Positions 26,058-38,142 of a stretch of DNA of 64,000 nucleotides are shown here, in pieces. The DNA is from Terriglobus saanensis SP1PR4 (GTDB lineage Bacteria; Acidobacteriota; Terriglobia; Terriglobales; Acidobacteriaceae). Under the pieces are notes generated by a model. That model saw only the letters and a list, made by a program, of their open reading frames with translations. It was not told where the DNA came from and searched no databases. The stretch lies in the NCBI RefSeq assembly GCF_000179915.2, contig NC_014963.1:3100001-3164000 (forward strand), in the 5' to 3' direction. How positions within the stretch are numbered: the first letter of the stretch is position 1; the number at the start of each line of letters is the position of its first letter. The position numbers were made by a program, and so were the translations under genes.

Positions 26058-26730
26058 GGTTATCTCTATAGGATGCGGTTTGGCTCACTTTGTCTCTACT
26101 TGCGGCAGAAGCAGGCCTTATGCCCGACTCCATGCATTGGAACTCTTCTGGAGTATTGGCGTTGGCGAACCACTCTGCAAGTTCGTCAGAGGATACTACT
26201 CGGCGAAGCAGCGTAGAAACCTCAGCCTCCTCCAGCCTCTGAGCAGTCGCCGAAGCGGCATCGGTCAAAGCAGTTCTTAGCCTGAATCGTCCCGCAGCGA
26301 TGGAAGCTTGAATCGACTCCAACGCGCTTTTATGCAGCAGGAGGGGTAGTGGATGCCACTTGCCTTCGATTGAAAGAATGGAAGCGACCATTCCCTCACT
26401 GCAAGCCTCACGGACCCAGGCGCTCAATAGCTCTTCAGGAAGCAACGGTGTATCGACCGGAAGAAATAAATTCCAATCGAACGTGGTCTTAGCCAACGCG
26501 GCCTCAATCCCTCCCAGAGGACCGCATTCCCCGTGTAGATCCATCACCGCTTCTGCCAGGCCCTGCGTACGAGAAGGATCGGGCCCGCACAGGACAGCGA
26601 CATTCCCGCAAACCTCGCGCGTCTTCTCTACCGCGATCTCCAACAGCGAGCGGCCATGGAGCTTCAGCATGGACTTGTCTTGCCCCATGCGTGAACTGGC
26701 CCCGCCCGCGAGTACGAATCCCCCGACCAT
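26050..26730 (-). CDS. mobA: Molybdenum cofactor guanylyltransferase (MobA-like)
   Basis: The product has 226 residues. The N-terminal nucleotidyltransferase motif is 'GFVLAGGASSRMGQDKSMLK', with 'EVCGNVAVLCG', 'ECGPLGGIEAAL' and 'LFLPVDTPLLP' following, all in MobA order. It attaches GMP to molybdopterin to form MGD. The start overlaps the upstream peptidase stop (TGATG) and the end overlaps the MlaF-like gene. A related MobA-like NTP transferase with another substrate cannot be excluded. Residues after about 195 are divergent. Confidence 0.85.
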   Translation of the reverse strand: MVGGFVLAGGASSRMGQDKSMLKLHGRSLLEIAVEKTREVCGNVAVLCGPDPSRTQGLAEAVMDLHGECGPLGGIEAALAKTTFDWNLFLPVDTPLLPEELLSAWVREACSEGMVASILSIEGKWHPLPLLLHKSALESIQASIAAGRFRLRTALTDAASATAQRLEEAEVSTLLRRVVSSDELAEWFANANTPEEFQCMESGIRPASAASRDKVSQTASYRDNHD

Positions 26731-28103
26731 CAGGCCACATTCTGAAAGAAACGGATGATGGACTGGATGCCGTCGTGGAAATTTTGAAGATGGAATTTTT
26801 CGTTCGGAGCGTGCAGATTGTCATCCGGTAGGCCAAAGCCCATCATGAGCGTCGGGATTTTGAGATGACGCTCAAAGTCGCCGACAATCGGGATTGACCC
26901 TCCCGAGCGCACAAACACCGTGTCTTTTCCGAAAACCGACTGCATCGCGTCCGTTGCCGCACGAACGTATGGATTATCGGTGCTGATCACAATGGGATCG
27001 CCGGAGTGAATCAACCGAACCTCAACAGAAACACCCTTGGGCACAAGCGAGAGCACGTAATCCCTGAACCGCTCGAAGCTCTTCTGCGGCATCATGTCGG
27101 GCACCAACCGCATCGAAACCTTCGCGACTGCCTTCGCCGGGATAACCGTCTTTGCTCCTGCGCCAATAAACCCACCCGGCATCCCGTGTACTTCGAGCGT
27201 CGGTCTGGCCCACGTGCGCTCCAGGACACTGAATCCCGGCTCGCCGGTCAGGTCAGACGAACCTACTTCCGTTTCGCGGTAGTGCTCTTCGTCGAACGGA
27301 AGCGACTTCCACGCCTTGAGCTCATCTTCTGTAGGGGCCTGAAGTTCGTCGGCAAAATGCGGAATCAGGATTCTGCCGTCGGCATCTTTAAGTTGCGCGA
27401 TGATCTGCGTCAGGGCAAAGAACGGGTTCGGCGCAGCACCGCCATACATGCCGGAATGCAGGTCGGTCCGCGCGCCACGGACTTCGATCTCGGTATAAAT
27501 CATGCCGCGCAGGCCGACACAGAGCGTGGGCAGGCCGGGCGCAAACATCTCGGTATCGCTCACCAGAGCCACATCCGATTGCAGCGCATCCCCATGCTCC
27601 TTGACGAACGCGGCAATGCCCTCCCCTCCGACCTCTTCTTCGCCTTCGACGATGACCCGTACGTTAGCCGGAAGAACGCCGCCATGCGCCGTCAGGAGAG
27701 ACTCCAGCGCCTTCACGTGCATCCACATCTGTCCCTTGTCGTCGACCGCTCCGCGCGCGTAAAGATTGCCATCACGCTCGGTGGGTTCAAAGGGAGGAGA
27801 GATCCATTCCTCCAAGGGCTCTGCGGGCTGCACATCGTAGTGTCCGTAGCAGAGCACCGTCGGCTTCCCGACAGCGTGGAGATGGTCCGCATAAACCAAA
27901 GGATGCCCATCCGTCTCGATCAGACGCACATGGTCCATGCCGATCCGCTTCAACTCCGCCGCGACGAACTCCGCCGCTCGGCGAACATCATCTTTATGCT
28001 CAGGCGACGTCGAAACAGAAGGAATCCGCAGTAACGCCTTCAACTCGTCGACGAATCGCGCGCCATTCTCTGTTGCAAACTCAAGTGCGCTGTTATTGCT
28101 CAT
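26730..28103 (-). CDS. M20/M28-family dipeptidase (zinc metallopeptidase)
   Basis: The product has 457 residues from ATG 28103 (MSNNSALEF); the frame is open to 28211 but that part lies in the divergent promoter region. Metal and catalytic motifs of the PepV/CNDP group are visible: 'VLCYGHYDVQPAEPLEEW', 'GAVDDKGQMWMHVKALE', 'VIVEGEEEVGGEGI', 'TDLHSGMYGG' in the dimerisation domain, and a C-terminal 'RSGGSIPIVGDF'. It likely cleaves dipeptides in the cytoplasm. It is the first gene of the peptidase-mobA-MlaF-like operon, divergent from the methyltransferase. Confidence 0.93.
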   Translation of the reverse strand: MSNNSALEFATENGARFVDELKALLRIPSVSTSPEHKDDVRRAAEFVAAELKRIGMDHVRLIETDGHPLVYADHLHAVGKPTVLCYGHYDVQPAEPLEEWISPPFEPTERDGNLYARGAVDDKGQMWMHVKALESLLTAHGGVLPANVRVIVEGEEEVGGEGIAAFVKEHGDALQSDVALVSDTEMFAPGLPTLCVGLRGMIYTEIEVRGARTDLHSGMYGGAAPNPFFALTQIIAQLKDADGRILIPHFADELQAPTEDELKAWKSLPFDEEHYRETEVGSSDLTGEPGFSVLERTWARPTLEVHGMPGGFIGAGAKTVIPAKAVAKVSMRLVPDMMPQKSFERFRDYVLSLVPKGVSVEVRLIHSGDPIVISTDNPYVRAATDAMQSVFGKDTVFVRSGGSIPIVGDFERHLKIPTLMMGFGLPDDNLHAPNEKFHLQNFHDGIQSIIRFFQNVA

Positions 28104-28171
28104 CGTTACCGTCCCATGCAAACTTCTAATCTTGATTGCGGCGCACCATGTAAGACGCCGACAATCTGAAT

Positions 28172-28951
28172 ATGACGCAGTCGACGCAGCAGAAGCAAAC
28201 AGGACAGGCATGGAACACCACAGCCTACGCCGCCAACGGACGATTCGTAGCCGACATGGCCTTCGGTGTGGTGGATTGGCTTGATCCCAAACCCGGCGAA
28301 CGCATCCTGGATCTCGGCTGCGGCGATGGTGTCCTCACCCAGCGCCTCGCTGCCACCGGCGCGATCCTGACCGGTGTGGACAGTTCTCCAGCCATGCTCG
28401 CGGCTGCCCATTCTCTGGGCCTGAATGTCGTAGAGCGCAAGGCAACGGAACTCGCCTTCGAAAACGCCTTCGATGCCGTCTTTTCCAACGCCGCACTCCA
28501 TTGGATCCACAAGACCGGTCAGCCCGCCCTGCTGCAGGGGGTGCATCGTGCGCTGGTTCCCGGAGGCCGTTTTGTTGCAGAGATGGGTGGAATCGGAAAC
28601 ATCGCCTCCATCCGCGTCGCTCTGCAATCTGTCCTGAAGCGGTACGGAATCGACGCCGAAACGCAGGCGGACTCCTTTTATCCCTCACCGAAGGCCTACG
28701 GCGCGCTGCTCGCGGATGCTGGCTTCCGTGTCGAAAGAATGGAACTCATCCCGCGGCCTACGCCCTTGCCTAACGGCATGGAGTCATGGCTCACCACGTT
28801 CCGCAACGGTGTCCTGGATCTGCTCGCTCCCTCGGACAAAAGCGACGTCCTGCATGAAGTAACGGAACTGCTTGCCCACGTCCTCCGGGACAGCGACGGC
28901 GCATGGACGGCGGATTATGTCCGTCTGCGTTTTATCTCAATTGCGGAATAA
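28172..28951 (+). CDS. Class I SAM-dependent methyltransferase (trans-aconitate methyltransferase-like)
   Basis: The product has 259 residues. Motif I is 'ERILDLGCGDGVLTQRLA', followed by 'TGVDSSPAMLAAA' with the ribose-binding acid, and 'FDAVFSNAALHWI', the signature of the trans-aconitate/malonyl-ACP methyltransferase branch. 'LVPGGRFVAEMGG' and a variable C-terminal lid follow. Substrate is uncertain; small carboxylic acids are possible. It stands alone between the divergent peptidase and the convergent rhodanese genes. Confidence 0.88.
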   Translation: MTQSTQQKQTGQAWNTTAYAANGRFVADMAFGVVDWLDPKPGERILDLGCGDGVLTQRLAATGAILTGVDSSPAMLAAAHSLGLNVVERKATELAFENAFDAVFSNAALHWIHKTGQPALLQGVHRALVPGGRFVAEMGGIGNIASIRVALQSVLKRYGIDAETQADSFYPSPKAYGALLADAGFRVERMELIPRPTPLPNGMESWLTTFRNGVLDLLAPSDKSDVLHEVTELLAHVLRDSDGAWTADYVRLRFISIAE

Positions 28952-28967
28952 AGTTCAATAACGCGTG

Positions 28968-29294
28968 TTAATACCGTGGGACTGTGGGATCGATCTCGCG
29001 CGACCACTGCTCGATGCCACCAGCCATGGATTGCGTTCGCTCAAAGCCCTGATTGCGCAGCCACGCCGTCACATTCAGCGATCTCGCACCGTGGTGGCAG
29101 AGAACAACGATTTCGCCGTCAGGGTCCAGATCGTTGTTGGCGCGGGCGGGAAGATCGCCCATGGGAATATTTAGCGTTCCCGCAATGCTTGCCGTCTCAA
29201 TCTCCCAGGACTCCCGCACGTCCAACAGAACGATCGAATCGCCCGCATCCAGCCTTGCCTTCACCTGCGCTACCGATGTTTCAAAATCCAGCAT
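28968..29294 (-). CDS. Single-domain rhodanese-like sulfurtransferase
   Basis: The product has 108 residues, the size of one GlpE/PspE-type rhodanese domain. 'IVLLDVRESWEIETASIAG' and the active-site loop 'VVLCHHGARS' with the catalytic Cys are present; it ends with 'SMAGGIEQWS', the usual last helix. It probably moves sulfane sulfur in the cytoplasm. It is divergent from the sigma-54 regulator gene and convergent with the methyltransferase. Confidence 0.92.
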   Translation of the reverse strand: MLDFETSVAQVKARLDAGDSIVLLDVRESWEIETASIAGTLNIPMGDLPARANNDLDPDGEIVVLCHHGARSLNVTAWLRNQGFERTQSMAGGIEQWSREIDPTVPRY

Positions 29295-29358
29295 ATGCCT
29301 AGAATACGCAAACTGAGGACTTTCTGGTGCATCCTACTAAGAGGACGATAGAGCAAGG

Positions 29359-30786
29359 ATGGAAATCAAGTTGGATGGAGCCAAGGTCCTCGTGGTAGAG
29401 GACGAGCCGAACGCACGAACAGGTCTCGCGGAGTTGATCGCATCCTGGGGATATCGCACGAACACGGCCGCAGACGGGGTCGAGGGTCTCGACCGCGTAC
29501 ATCAGTGGTCCCCCGACATCGTTGTGACCGATATGAAGATGCCGCGCATGGACGGCCTCGAACTGCTCGGCCGGATTACGGAACTCCCGGAAATGATAGC
29601 CACCGTCGTCCTTACCGCGCAGGGCTCCATTGACAGCGCCGTCGAAGCGATGCGTCTGGGTGCCTACGACTACATCCAAAAGCCCGTGGATCCGGTTCGC
29701 CTCCGCGCCATCCTGCACAGCGCGCGTAACCAGAAATCCGTCCAAACCGAGATCGTCGAGACGCGCAAATCCGTGCAGGAGACCGGTGTCCTCGGCGCAA
29801 TGGTCGGCCACTCCAAGGCCATGCAGGGTGTCTTTTCGCTCATCGAACGCATCGCCTCCTCCAATGTCTCCGTCCTCATCACCGGCGAAAGCGGCACCGG
29901 CAAAGAGCTTGCCGCGCGCGCTCTCCACGACCTCAGTGGCCGCAAAAACAAGCCCTTCGTCGCCGTGAACTGCGCCGCCATCCCCGAAACCCTGATCGAA
30001 AGCGAGATCTTCGGCCATGAGAAAGGCGCGTTCACCGGCGCGATCGAACGACGCGCCGGATGCTTCGAACTCGCCGAAGAAGGCACGCTTCTACTCGACG
30101 AAATCGGCGAAATGCCTGCAGCCACACAAGCCAAGCTGCTCCGTGTCCTGGAAGACCGAAAGCTTCGCCGCCTGGGCAGCAAGTCCGAAACCGCCGTGGA
30201 CGTCCGTGTGATCGCCGCGACGAACAAAGACCCCGAGGCCGCCGTTCGTGCCGGAGATCTGCGCGGCGACCTTTATTACCGTCTCAACGTCTTCAATCTG
30301 GAGATGCCCGCTCTGCGCGACCACGCCGAAGACATTCCCGAAATGGCTCAGGCCATGATGTCCGAAATGAATGCTCGGCACGGATGCACCGTTTCGGACT
30401 TCAGGCCGGACCTTCTTCGCCGCCTCTCCGCCTACGGCTGGCCCGGCAACGCACGGGAACTGCGCAACACGATCGAGCGTGCGGTCATTCTTGCGCATTC
30501 AGGCCCGCTTGGCGTGGAACATCTGCCGCCGCACTTTGGAGAAGCCGGCTTCGCGCCTGCTCATAACGTGCATCTCTCTGAGATGACCAGCCCGGCCATG
30601 GAAGAAAACATCGTCCGCGTCGAAGTGGGCACCACTGTGGACGAGGCGGAGAAGCAGCTAATTCTCAAAACACTGGAATCCACGCACAACAATAAAACGC
30701 GGGCTGCAGAGATCCTCGGTATCAGCTCGAAGACCCTGCAAAACAAACTCAAAGAATACGCAGCAGATTCAGCGAACGGGGAATAA
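29359..30786 (+). CDS. NtrC/AtoC-family sigma-54 response regulator with canonical GAFTGA
   Basis: The product has 475 residues. The receiver has 'VVEDEPNAR', phospho-acceptor Asp58 ('VVTDMKMPRMDG') and 'DYIQKPVDP'. The AAA+ domain has Walker A 'GESGTGKE', the intact loop 'GAFTGA', Walker B 'LLLDEIGEMP' and 'ATNKDPE'. A C-terminal Fis HTH has 'NNKTRAAEILGISSKTLQNK'. It is co-transcribed with the kinase that begins 7 bp later. Targets cannot be seen here; homologous systems often control envelope or polysaccharide genes. Compared with the first sigma-54 regulator in the window it is fully canonical. Confidence 0.94.
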   Translation: MEIKLDGAKVLVVEDEPNARTGLAELIASWGYRTNTAADGVEGLDRVHQWSPDIVVTDMKMPRMDGLELLGRITELPEMIATVVLTAQGSIDSAVEAMRLGAYDYIQKPVDPVRLRAILHSARNQKSVQTEIVETRKSVQETGVLGAMVGHSKAMQGVFSLIERIASSNVSVLITGESGTGKELAARALHDLSGRKNKPFVAVNCAAIPETLIESEIFGHEKGAFTGAIERRAGCFELAEEGTLLLDEIGEMPAATQAKLLRVLEDRKLRRLGSKSETAVDVRVIAATNKDPEAAVRAGDLRGDLYYRLNVFNLEMPALRDHAEDIPEMAQAMMSEMNARHGCTVSDFRPDLLRRLSAYGWPGNARELRNTIERAVILAHSGPLGVEHLPPHFGEAGFAPAHNVHLSEMTSPAMEENIVRVEVGTTVDEAEKQLILKTLESTHNNKTRAAEILGISSKTLQNKLKEYAADSANGE

Positions 30787-30792
30787 ACCGCC

Positions 30793-32682
30793 ATGCGGCT
30801 GCGCACCAAACTTGTCCTGGTCACCACCGCCCTCACCTTCGCCCTGGTGCTCGTCCTTTCCGTGCTCTTTCTGGGCGAACTACTGCGTCAGCGGCTAGAG
30901 CAGACGGCGGACGCCAACGATGTCCTGGCGCATCAGGTTCTCCTGTCGACTCGTCAGGCGATTGAGAATGGCCTGCGCAAGAATCCGCCGTCCGCGCCGG
31001 GAGACGAAGCCTTTCATCTGGCTGTTGCGGATGCGTTGCGCTCCGATGAAGCCTTGAAGAGCCTCATGGAGTCGATCGTCCGCTACTCGCCGGCCGTGCA
31101 GGACGTCTTCATTACCAACGCCAATCGCGCCGTGCTGACTTCGACCGATCCGGTACTGCTCAACCAGTCCGCGCCGTACCGCACTTTGCTTTCAGCCGCG
31201 CATCAGGCGGGCATGATGCAGCAGGCGAGGATCGTCTTTGGGCCAGCCCAGGTCCTGGATCTGCCTCTCTCGTTGGATCGAAATGGAAGTCCCTTCCTTA
31301 CTATTCATGTCGGCGTCCGCTCCTCGCTCCTCCGTAACGCTTACGTTCCATTGCTGCGCGCCGCGATTCTCTTCTCCGCCGTCGCCATCCTTGGCTGTAT
31401 CGTCGCTGCGGCGCTTCTCTCCACAGCCGCGTTGCGTCCCATTGAACAGATCAGCCGGCAGCTCGAAGATCTGACCCTTCGTGCCACCCACCAAAGAGAT
31501 CCGGAGGCGGAGGGAATTCCGAAAGATGCGGTCGTCCGCGTCGCGGCTACCATCGACCGTCTCGGACGCCAACTCGAAAGCTCGGAGCAGCAGCACATCG
31601 CCCTCGAGTCCAACCTGAACAAGATGCTGCACACCTTAAAAGACGGCGTGATGCTTTTCACCTCGGATGGACGCGTCGTGATCGCATCGGAAGCAGTCTC
31701 GAATTTTCTCCCGCTAGAGCGCGTGCAGGTGTTGAACGCCAGCGTAGAAACGATCTTTGCCAACCAGAGCGCTCTGGATCTTGCCGTCCGAAGGGCTTTT
31801 GCGCACCAAACGACGTTGGCCGACGAAGAAATCCAGATGGACTCCGGACGCACCGTTGAGCTCTCCATTGATTTCATCACCGGTAGCGAACCGGGCGGCC
31901 TGGGCGCTTTGCTGACCCTCCACGATGCCGAAACAGAGCAGGAACTCGAGCGCGAGATCGAAGTCTCCCGCAGGCTCGCCGCCATCGGTCGCTTGACCGC
32001 CGGAGTCGGCCACGAGGTCAAGAACCCCATCAATGCCATGGTGGTGCACCTCGAACTTCTGCGCGGCAAGTTGGCGCAGCCGTCGAATGGCGAAGCCGCC
32101 CTGAGACATGTCGAGATTCTCTCCTCCGAGATGCAGAGGCTGGACCGCGTCGTCCAGGCCCTCGCGGACTTCTCCCGGCCCATCGATCTGCACCTGCACG
32201 ATCACGATCTGGGCGACCTGATGCGCTCCGTCCTGGATCTCGCCTCCGCGGAGGTGGAACAGAATGACGTTCGGATCCAATTTACGGCAACTGCTCCGAG
32301 GCTTCCGGTCCGCGTGGACGCGGACTTGATCCGTCAGGCGATCCTCAATATCTTCCTCAATGCGGTGCAAGCGATGCCAGATGGCGGCGAGCTACGTCTC
32401 TCACTGTATGTGGACCAGCAATCGGCTGTACTCAGCATTCAGGACGAAGGAGATGGAATCCCGGTGGAAGCGCGGCCTCGCATCTTCGATCTCTACTTCA
32501 CCACGAAGGTGCGCGGCAGCGGCATCGGCCTGGCGATGACCTATCGCATTGTGCAACTGCATGGTGGAGCTTTGGAGTTTACTTCCAGGACACCACAAGA
32601 AGCATCCTCAAATCCAGGCACAGAGTTTCTGCTCCGCCTGCCGCTGGCGCATAAACTGGTAGGGAACAACCATCTGGCATGA
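30793..32682 (+). CDS. Membrane sensor histidine kinase (HAMP-PAS-HisKA-HATPase)
   Basis: The product has 629 residues. TM1 is at about 8-30, followed by a periplasmic domain (about 31-187), TM2 (about 190-212), a HAMP domain ('ALRPIEQISRQLEDLTLR'), a PAS domain (about 275-380) and the dimerisation helix with His407 in 'LTAGVGHEVKNPINAM'. The ATPase domain has 'QAILNIFLNAVQAMPDGG', 'DEGDGI' and 'GSGIGLAMTYRIVQ'. It should phosphorylate the sigma-54 regulator encoded 7 bp upstream. Its stop overlaps the start of a lipoprotein gene (ATGA), so that protein may be part of the sensing system. Confidence 0.94.
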   Translation: MRLRTKLVLVTTALTFALVLVLSVLFLGELLRQRLEQTADANDVLAHQVLLSTRQAIENGLRKNPPSAPGDEAFHLAVADALRSDEALKSLMESIVRYSPAVQDVFITNANRAVLTSTDPVLLNQSAPYRTLLSAAHQAGMMQQARIVFGPAQVLDLPLSLDRNGSPFLTIHVGVRSSLLRNAYVPLLRAAILFSAVAILGCIVAAALLSTAALRPIEQISRQLEDLTLRATHQRDPEAEGIPKDAVVRVAATIDRLGRQLESSEQQHIALESNLNKMLHTLKDGVMLFTSDGRVVIASEAVSNFLPLERVQVLNASVETIFANQSALDLAVRRAFAHQTTLADEEIQMDSGRTVELSIDFITGSEPGGLGALLTLHDAETEQELEREIEVSRRLAAIGRLTAGVGHEVKNPINAMVVHLELLRGKLAQPSNGEAALRHVEILSSEMQRLDRVVQALADFSRPIDLHLHDHDLGDLMRSVLDLASAEVEQNDVRIQFTATAPRLPVRVDADLIRQAILNIFLNAVQAMPDGGELRLSLYVDQQSAVLSIQDEGDGIPVEARPRIFDLYFTTKVRGSGIGLAMTYRIVQLHGGALEFTSRTPQEASSNPGTEFLLRLPLAHKLVGNNHLA

Positions 32683-33263
32683 ACCCCACCTCTCAACCCG
32701 GTCTCCGCGCGAGTTTTGTTCTAGCGGCCGTCGCGTGCCTCGCAGCCACCGGGTGCAGCAAGAAAATCCGCGTCCCTGCTTTACCTCCGGCGCCACCCCC
32801 TGTGATCGCGACGGTCACGATTCCACCGCCTACCCATCACACCGACGAACTACCGAAGCAGGAAGCTCCCGCGCCTGTAGCCGTCACGCCCCCCGCAATC
32901 CAAAAGCCTCGTCCAAAGCGTTCCAGAAAGCCCGCACCGCACCCCACCGAAACTGCCGCCGTGGCCACCCCGGCGCTTCCCAGCTCCCCCGCGACTTCCG
33001 CCGATCCTTCTCCCATCGGAGAGTTGACGACCGGCGGCGAGGCCGGAACGCAGGGCCGACAGGAGGCAGAGTCTCTGCTGAACACCGTGCAGAAGCGGCT
33101 CGACCAATTGAGCGAGGAAATGAAAAAAGACCATCAAGATCAGGTCGAACGGGTTCGTCTCTTCGTAAAGCGCGCTCAGGAAGCGTGGAAGATGGGCGAT
33201 CTCGAAGGCGCGCGCACCCTCGCCACAAAAGCGAACGTGCTTCTGGACGACATCTCCAAATAA
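32679..33263 (+). CDS. Predicted lipoprotein with Pro-rich linker and C-terminal helical domain, coupled to the sensor kinase
   Basis: The product has 194 residues and I do not recognise a family. An N-terminal signal ends in a lipobox-like 'CLAATGCSKK' (Cys26; Ala at -3 is a weak match). Residues about 30-120 are rich in Pro, Ala and Thr and probably disordered. A helical C-terminus (about 125-194, 'EAESLLNTVQKRLDQLSEEM', then 'FVKRAQEAWKMGDLEGARTL') could form a coiled coil or TPR-like pair. The ATGA overlap with the kinase gene suggests translational coupling and a joint role, such as accessory sensor or scaffold. Confidence 0.8.
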   Translation: MNPTSQPGLRASFVLAAVACLAATGCSKKIRVPALPPAPPPVIATVTIPPPTHHTDELPKQEAPAPVAVTPPAIQKPRPKRSRKPAPHPTETAAVATPALPSSPATSADPSPIGELTTGGEAGTQGRQEAESLLNTVQKRLDQLSEEMKKDHQDQVERVRLFVKRAQEAWKMGDLEGARTLATKANVLLDDISK

Positions 33264-33289
33264 AAAGACCGCGCCCGTAAGCACGGTCT
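33262..33289 (-). terminator. Terminator after secA
   Basis: AGACCG (33266-33271) and CGGTCT (33284-33289) pair; on the minus strand the stem is followed by TTTTTA. It lies 20 bp downstream of the secA stop. The stem is only 6 bp, so the call is moderate. Confidence 0.5.
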
Positions 33290-33308
33290 CCTCAAAGCCA
33301 GTGTCGGC

Positions 33309-36257
<2,949 letters not shown>

Positions 36258-36320
36258 GAAAGGTCCCTTCAGGCATGATTTCGCCCAAGTTCTAGTTTAC
36301 TTGATCCCTTGGCGGGCGAC

Positions 36321-37148
36321 CTAAGGCTTTGCAAGCAGGAAGGCTTTTACCGGAGCATCCGACCGGCGGAGGGCCTCACCGACGGCAGTTGCCACCACCG
36401 TTGCCCCCTCGGAACTGGTGTGGGTGTGGTCGATCGGGAAAAGCAGTGCCGTTTTGGTCTGGCCCAGGGTCTCCAGCTTGTCCGCTTCCACGTTTGATAG
36501 ATCCACAAAAGGAGCATGTTCGCTCTCGGCGACCTGCCGGATGAAGCCGTTGTATCCCATATCCCGCTCGATCTTCCCGTCTTTCCAGATATTCCGCACC
36601 GTCAGATCCAGCAGGATCGGCGTGGCTCCCTTAGACCGTGTGTCCGCGATGTACTTCCGCAGATACCAGCCAAAGGTATGCACCACCTCATGCTCGCCCG
36701 TGAGCAGAACGACTTCCTTCTGTTCGTCGCCGATGCCCTTAATCGATCCCCTTGGCTTCGCCCCATCCAGATCGCCGCCGTCGTTGTGCCCCATTTGAAT
36801 CAGCACAAAATCACCGGGCCTGAGATCGCGCACCACCATATCCCAAGCGCCCTCGTGAATAAACGTGCGGCTGCTGCGTCCCGCTCGGGCGCGATTGACG
36901 ACGTTGATCCTTGCAGTATCGACGAGTGGCGCGAAATGGTCTCCCCATCCCAGGTCTTTCCCGTTTCGGGCGGTAGAGTCACCCACAATCCACAGCGTTG
37001 GAAGTTTCGGATTTGCGGGCATATCCACGGCGGTATAGGTAGGCGTCGGTCGCGCCACATTATCTTCCGGCTGCGTGGCGACAGCTGCATTTTGGGCCGC
37101 GACGCTCACGGTACCCGCAAAAAAGAGAACCATCATTCTTCGAAACAT
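36321..37148 (-). CDS. Secreted SGNH-hydrolase, rhamnogalacturonan acetylesterase-like (CE12)
   Basis: The product has 275 residues with a signal peptide (MFRRMMVLFFAGTVSVAAQ). The four SGNH blocks are 'LWIVGDSTARNG' (catalytic Ser), the Gly region 'NRARAGRSSRTFI', 'QMGHNDGG' (Asn) and the C-terminal 'DHTHTSSEGA' with Asp and His. This order and spacing match CE12 pectin/xylan deacetylases. It probably removes acetyl groups from plant cell-wall polysaccharide outside the cytoplasm. With the GH95 enzyme 2 kb away it suggests use of plant polymers. Confidence 0.88.
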   Translation of the reverse strand: MFRRMMVLFFAGTVSVAAQNAAVATQPEDNVARPTPTYTAVDMPANPKLPTLWIVGDSTARNGKDLGWGDHFAPLVDTARINVVNRARAGRSSRTFIHEGAWDMVVRDLRPGDFVLIQMGHNDGGDLDGAKPRGSIKGIGDEQKEVVLLTGEHEVVHTFGWYLRKYIADTRSKGATPILLDLTVRNIWKDGKIERDMGYNGFIRQVAESEHAPFVDLSNVEADKLETLGQTKTALLFPIDHTHTSSEGATVVATAVGEALRRSDAPVKAFLLAKP

Positions 37149-37182
37149 GAGTCGCAGCTTATACCGCCATCGCGCCAGCTGC

Positions 37183-38142
37183 CTAGTTGCGCTGGACCGA
37201 AGCCAGCGGATGCGTCTGCTCGTACACCGTCTGCACCTGGGTCACGGTGAGCTGCGTATACCTCTGCGTCGTCGACAGGCGCTCATGCCCTAGCATCTCC
37301 TGGATCGCCCGAAGGTCCGCTCCTTCTTCCAGAAGATGGGTTCCGAAGGCATGTCGCAGGGTATGCGGATGGACGTCCGCAGGCAGACCTCGGTTCACAG
37401 CAATCGCTTTCACAATGCGGCCCACGCTACGGGTGGTAAGACGACAGTCGCCACGCGCCACGAGGTTAATTAAGAGAGGTCCGGAGTGCATCCACTTCCC
37501 TTTTCCAGCCGCCTGAAGCTTTGCTTCGCGTTGCGGCATGTAGGCGCGCATGGCGGAGTTCGCAGCGTCCCCGAGAGGAACGTAGCGCTCCTTCCTTCCT
37601 TTTCCCAAAACGAGAATCGCGTCGTTCTTCCAGTCAATCGCGGAGAGGTCGATCCCGACCAACTCCGAGTTGCGGATGCCGCAGCCGTAGAGCAGCTCCC
37701 AGATGACGCGGTCGCGCTCCGGCCAAGACGCACTCTCGTCCTTCTTCCCGGTCTGTTCGATGGAGTCGAGAACGCGGTTGACCTCTTCGGCGCTGGGAAC
37801 CCGAGGGAGATGTTTCGGCAGCTTCGGCGTCGAAACCAGCAGCGCTGGATTCTGCTGCACCTTGCCTTCTTTTGCCAGCCATTTGAACCACGAACGAACG
37901 GCCGCAAGCGCACGCGCAGCCGAGGCACGCGAAAGTCCACGGTCATACAAAACAGCAAGATAGGAACGGATATGGAGGTGTTCTACCTGCTTTACTTCCG
38001 CCTCGTTGCCCAGAAGATCGGCGAGGAAAGCCGTAAAGTCATTCAGCTCCCGCGTGTATGCGCGCAGGGTATGGGCAGAGACGCCGCGTTCGTCGCGCAA
38101 CATCGCGAGAAAGCTATCCGCGAGTTCGGAGAAGCTGCTCAT
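37183..38142 (-). CDS. xerC: Tyrosine recombinase, XerC-like
   Basis: The product has 319 residues. The N-terminal SAM-like core-binding domain is '[19 protein letters not shown]'. The catalytic domain has Arg in '[15 protein letters not shown]', '[19 protein letters not shown]' (HxxR), His in '[13 protein letters not shown]' and the nucleophile Tyr. Length and motifs match XerC rather than integrases. It overlaps the second recombinase gene by 4 bp (ATGA). Together they would resolve chromosome dimers at dif. Confidence 0.88.
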   Translation of the reverse strand: MSSFSELADSFLAMLRDERGVSAHTLRAYTRELNDFTAFLADLLGNEAEVKQVEHLHIRSYLAVLYDRGLSRASAARALAAVRSWFKWLAKEGKVQQNPALLVSTPKLPKHLPRVPSAEEVNRVLDSIEQTGKKDESASWPERDRVIWELLYGCGIRNSELVGIDLSAIDWKNDAILVLGKGRKERYVPLGDAANSAMRAYMPQREAKLQAAGKGKWMHSGPLLINLVARGDCRLTTRSVGRIVKAIAVNRGLPADVHPHTLRHAFGTHLLEEGADLRAIQEMLGHERLSTTQRYTQLTVTQVQTVYEQTHPLASVQRN

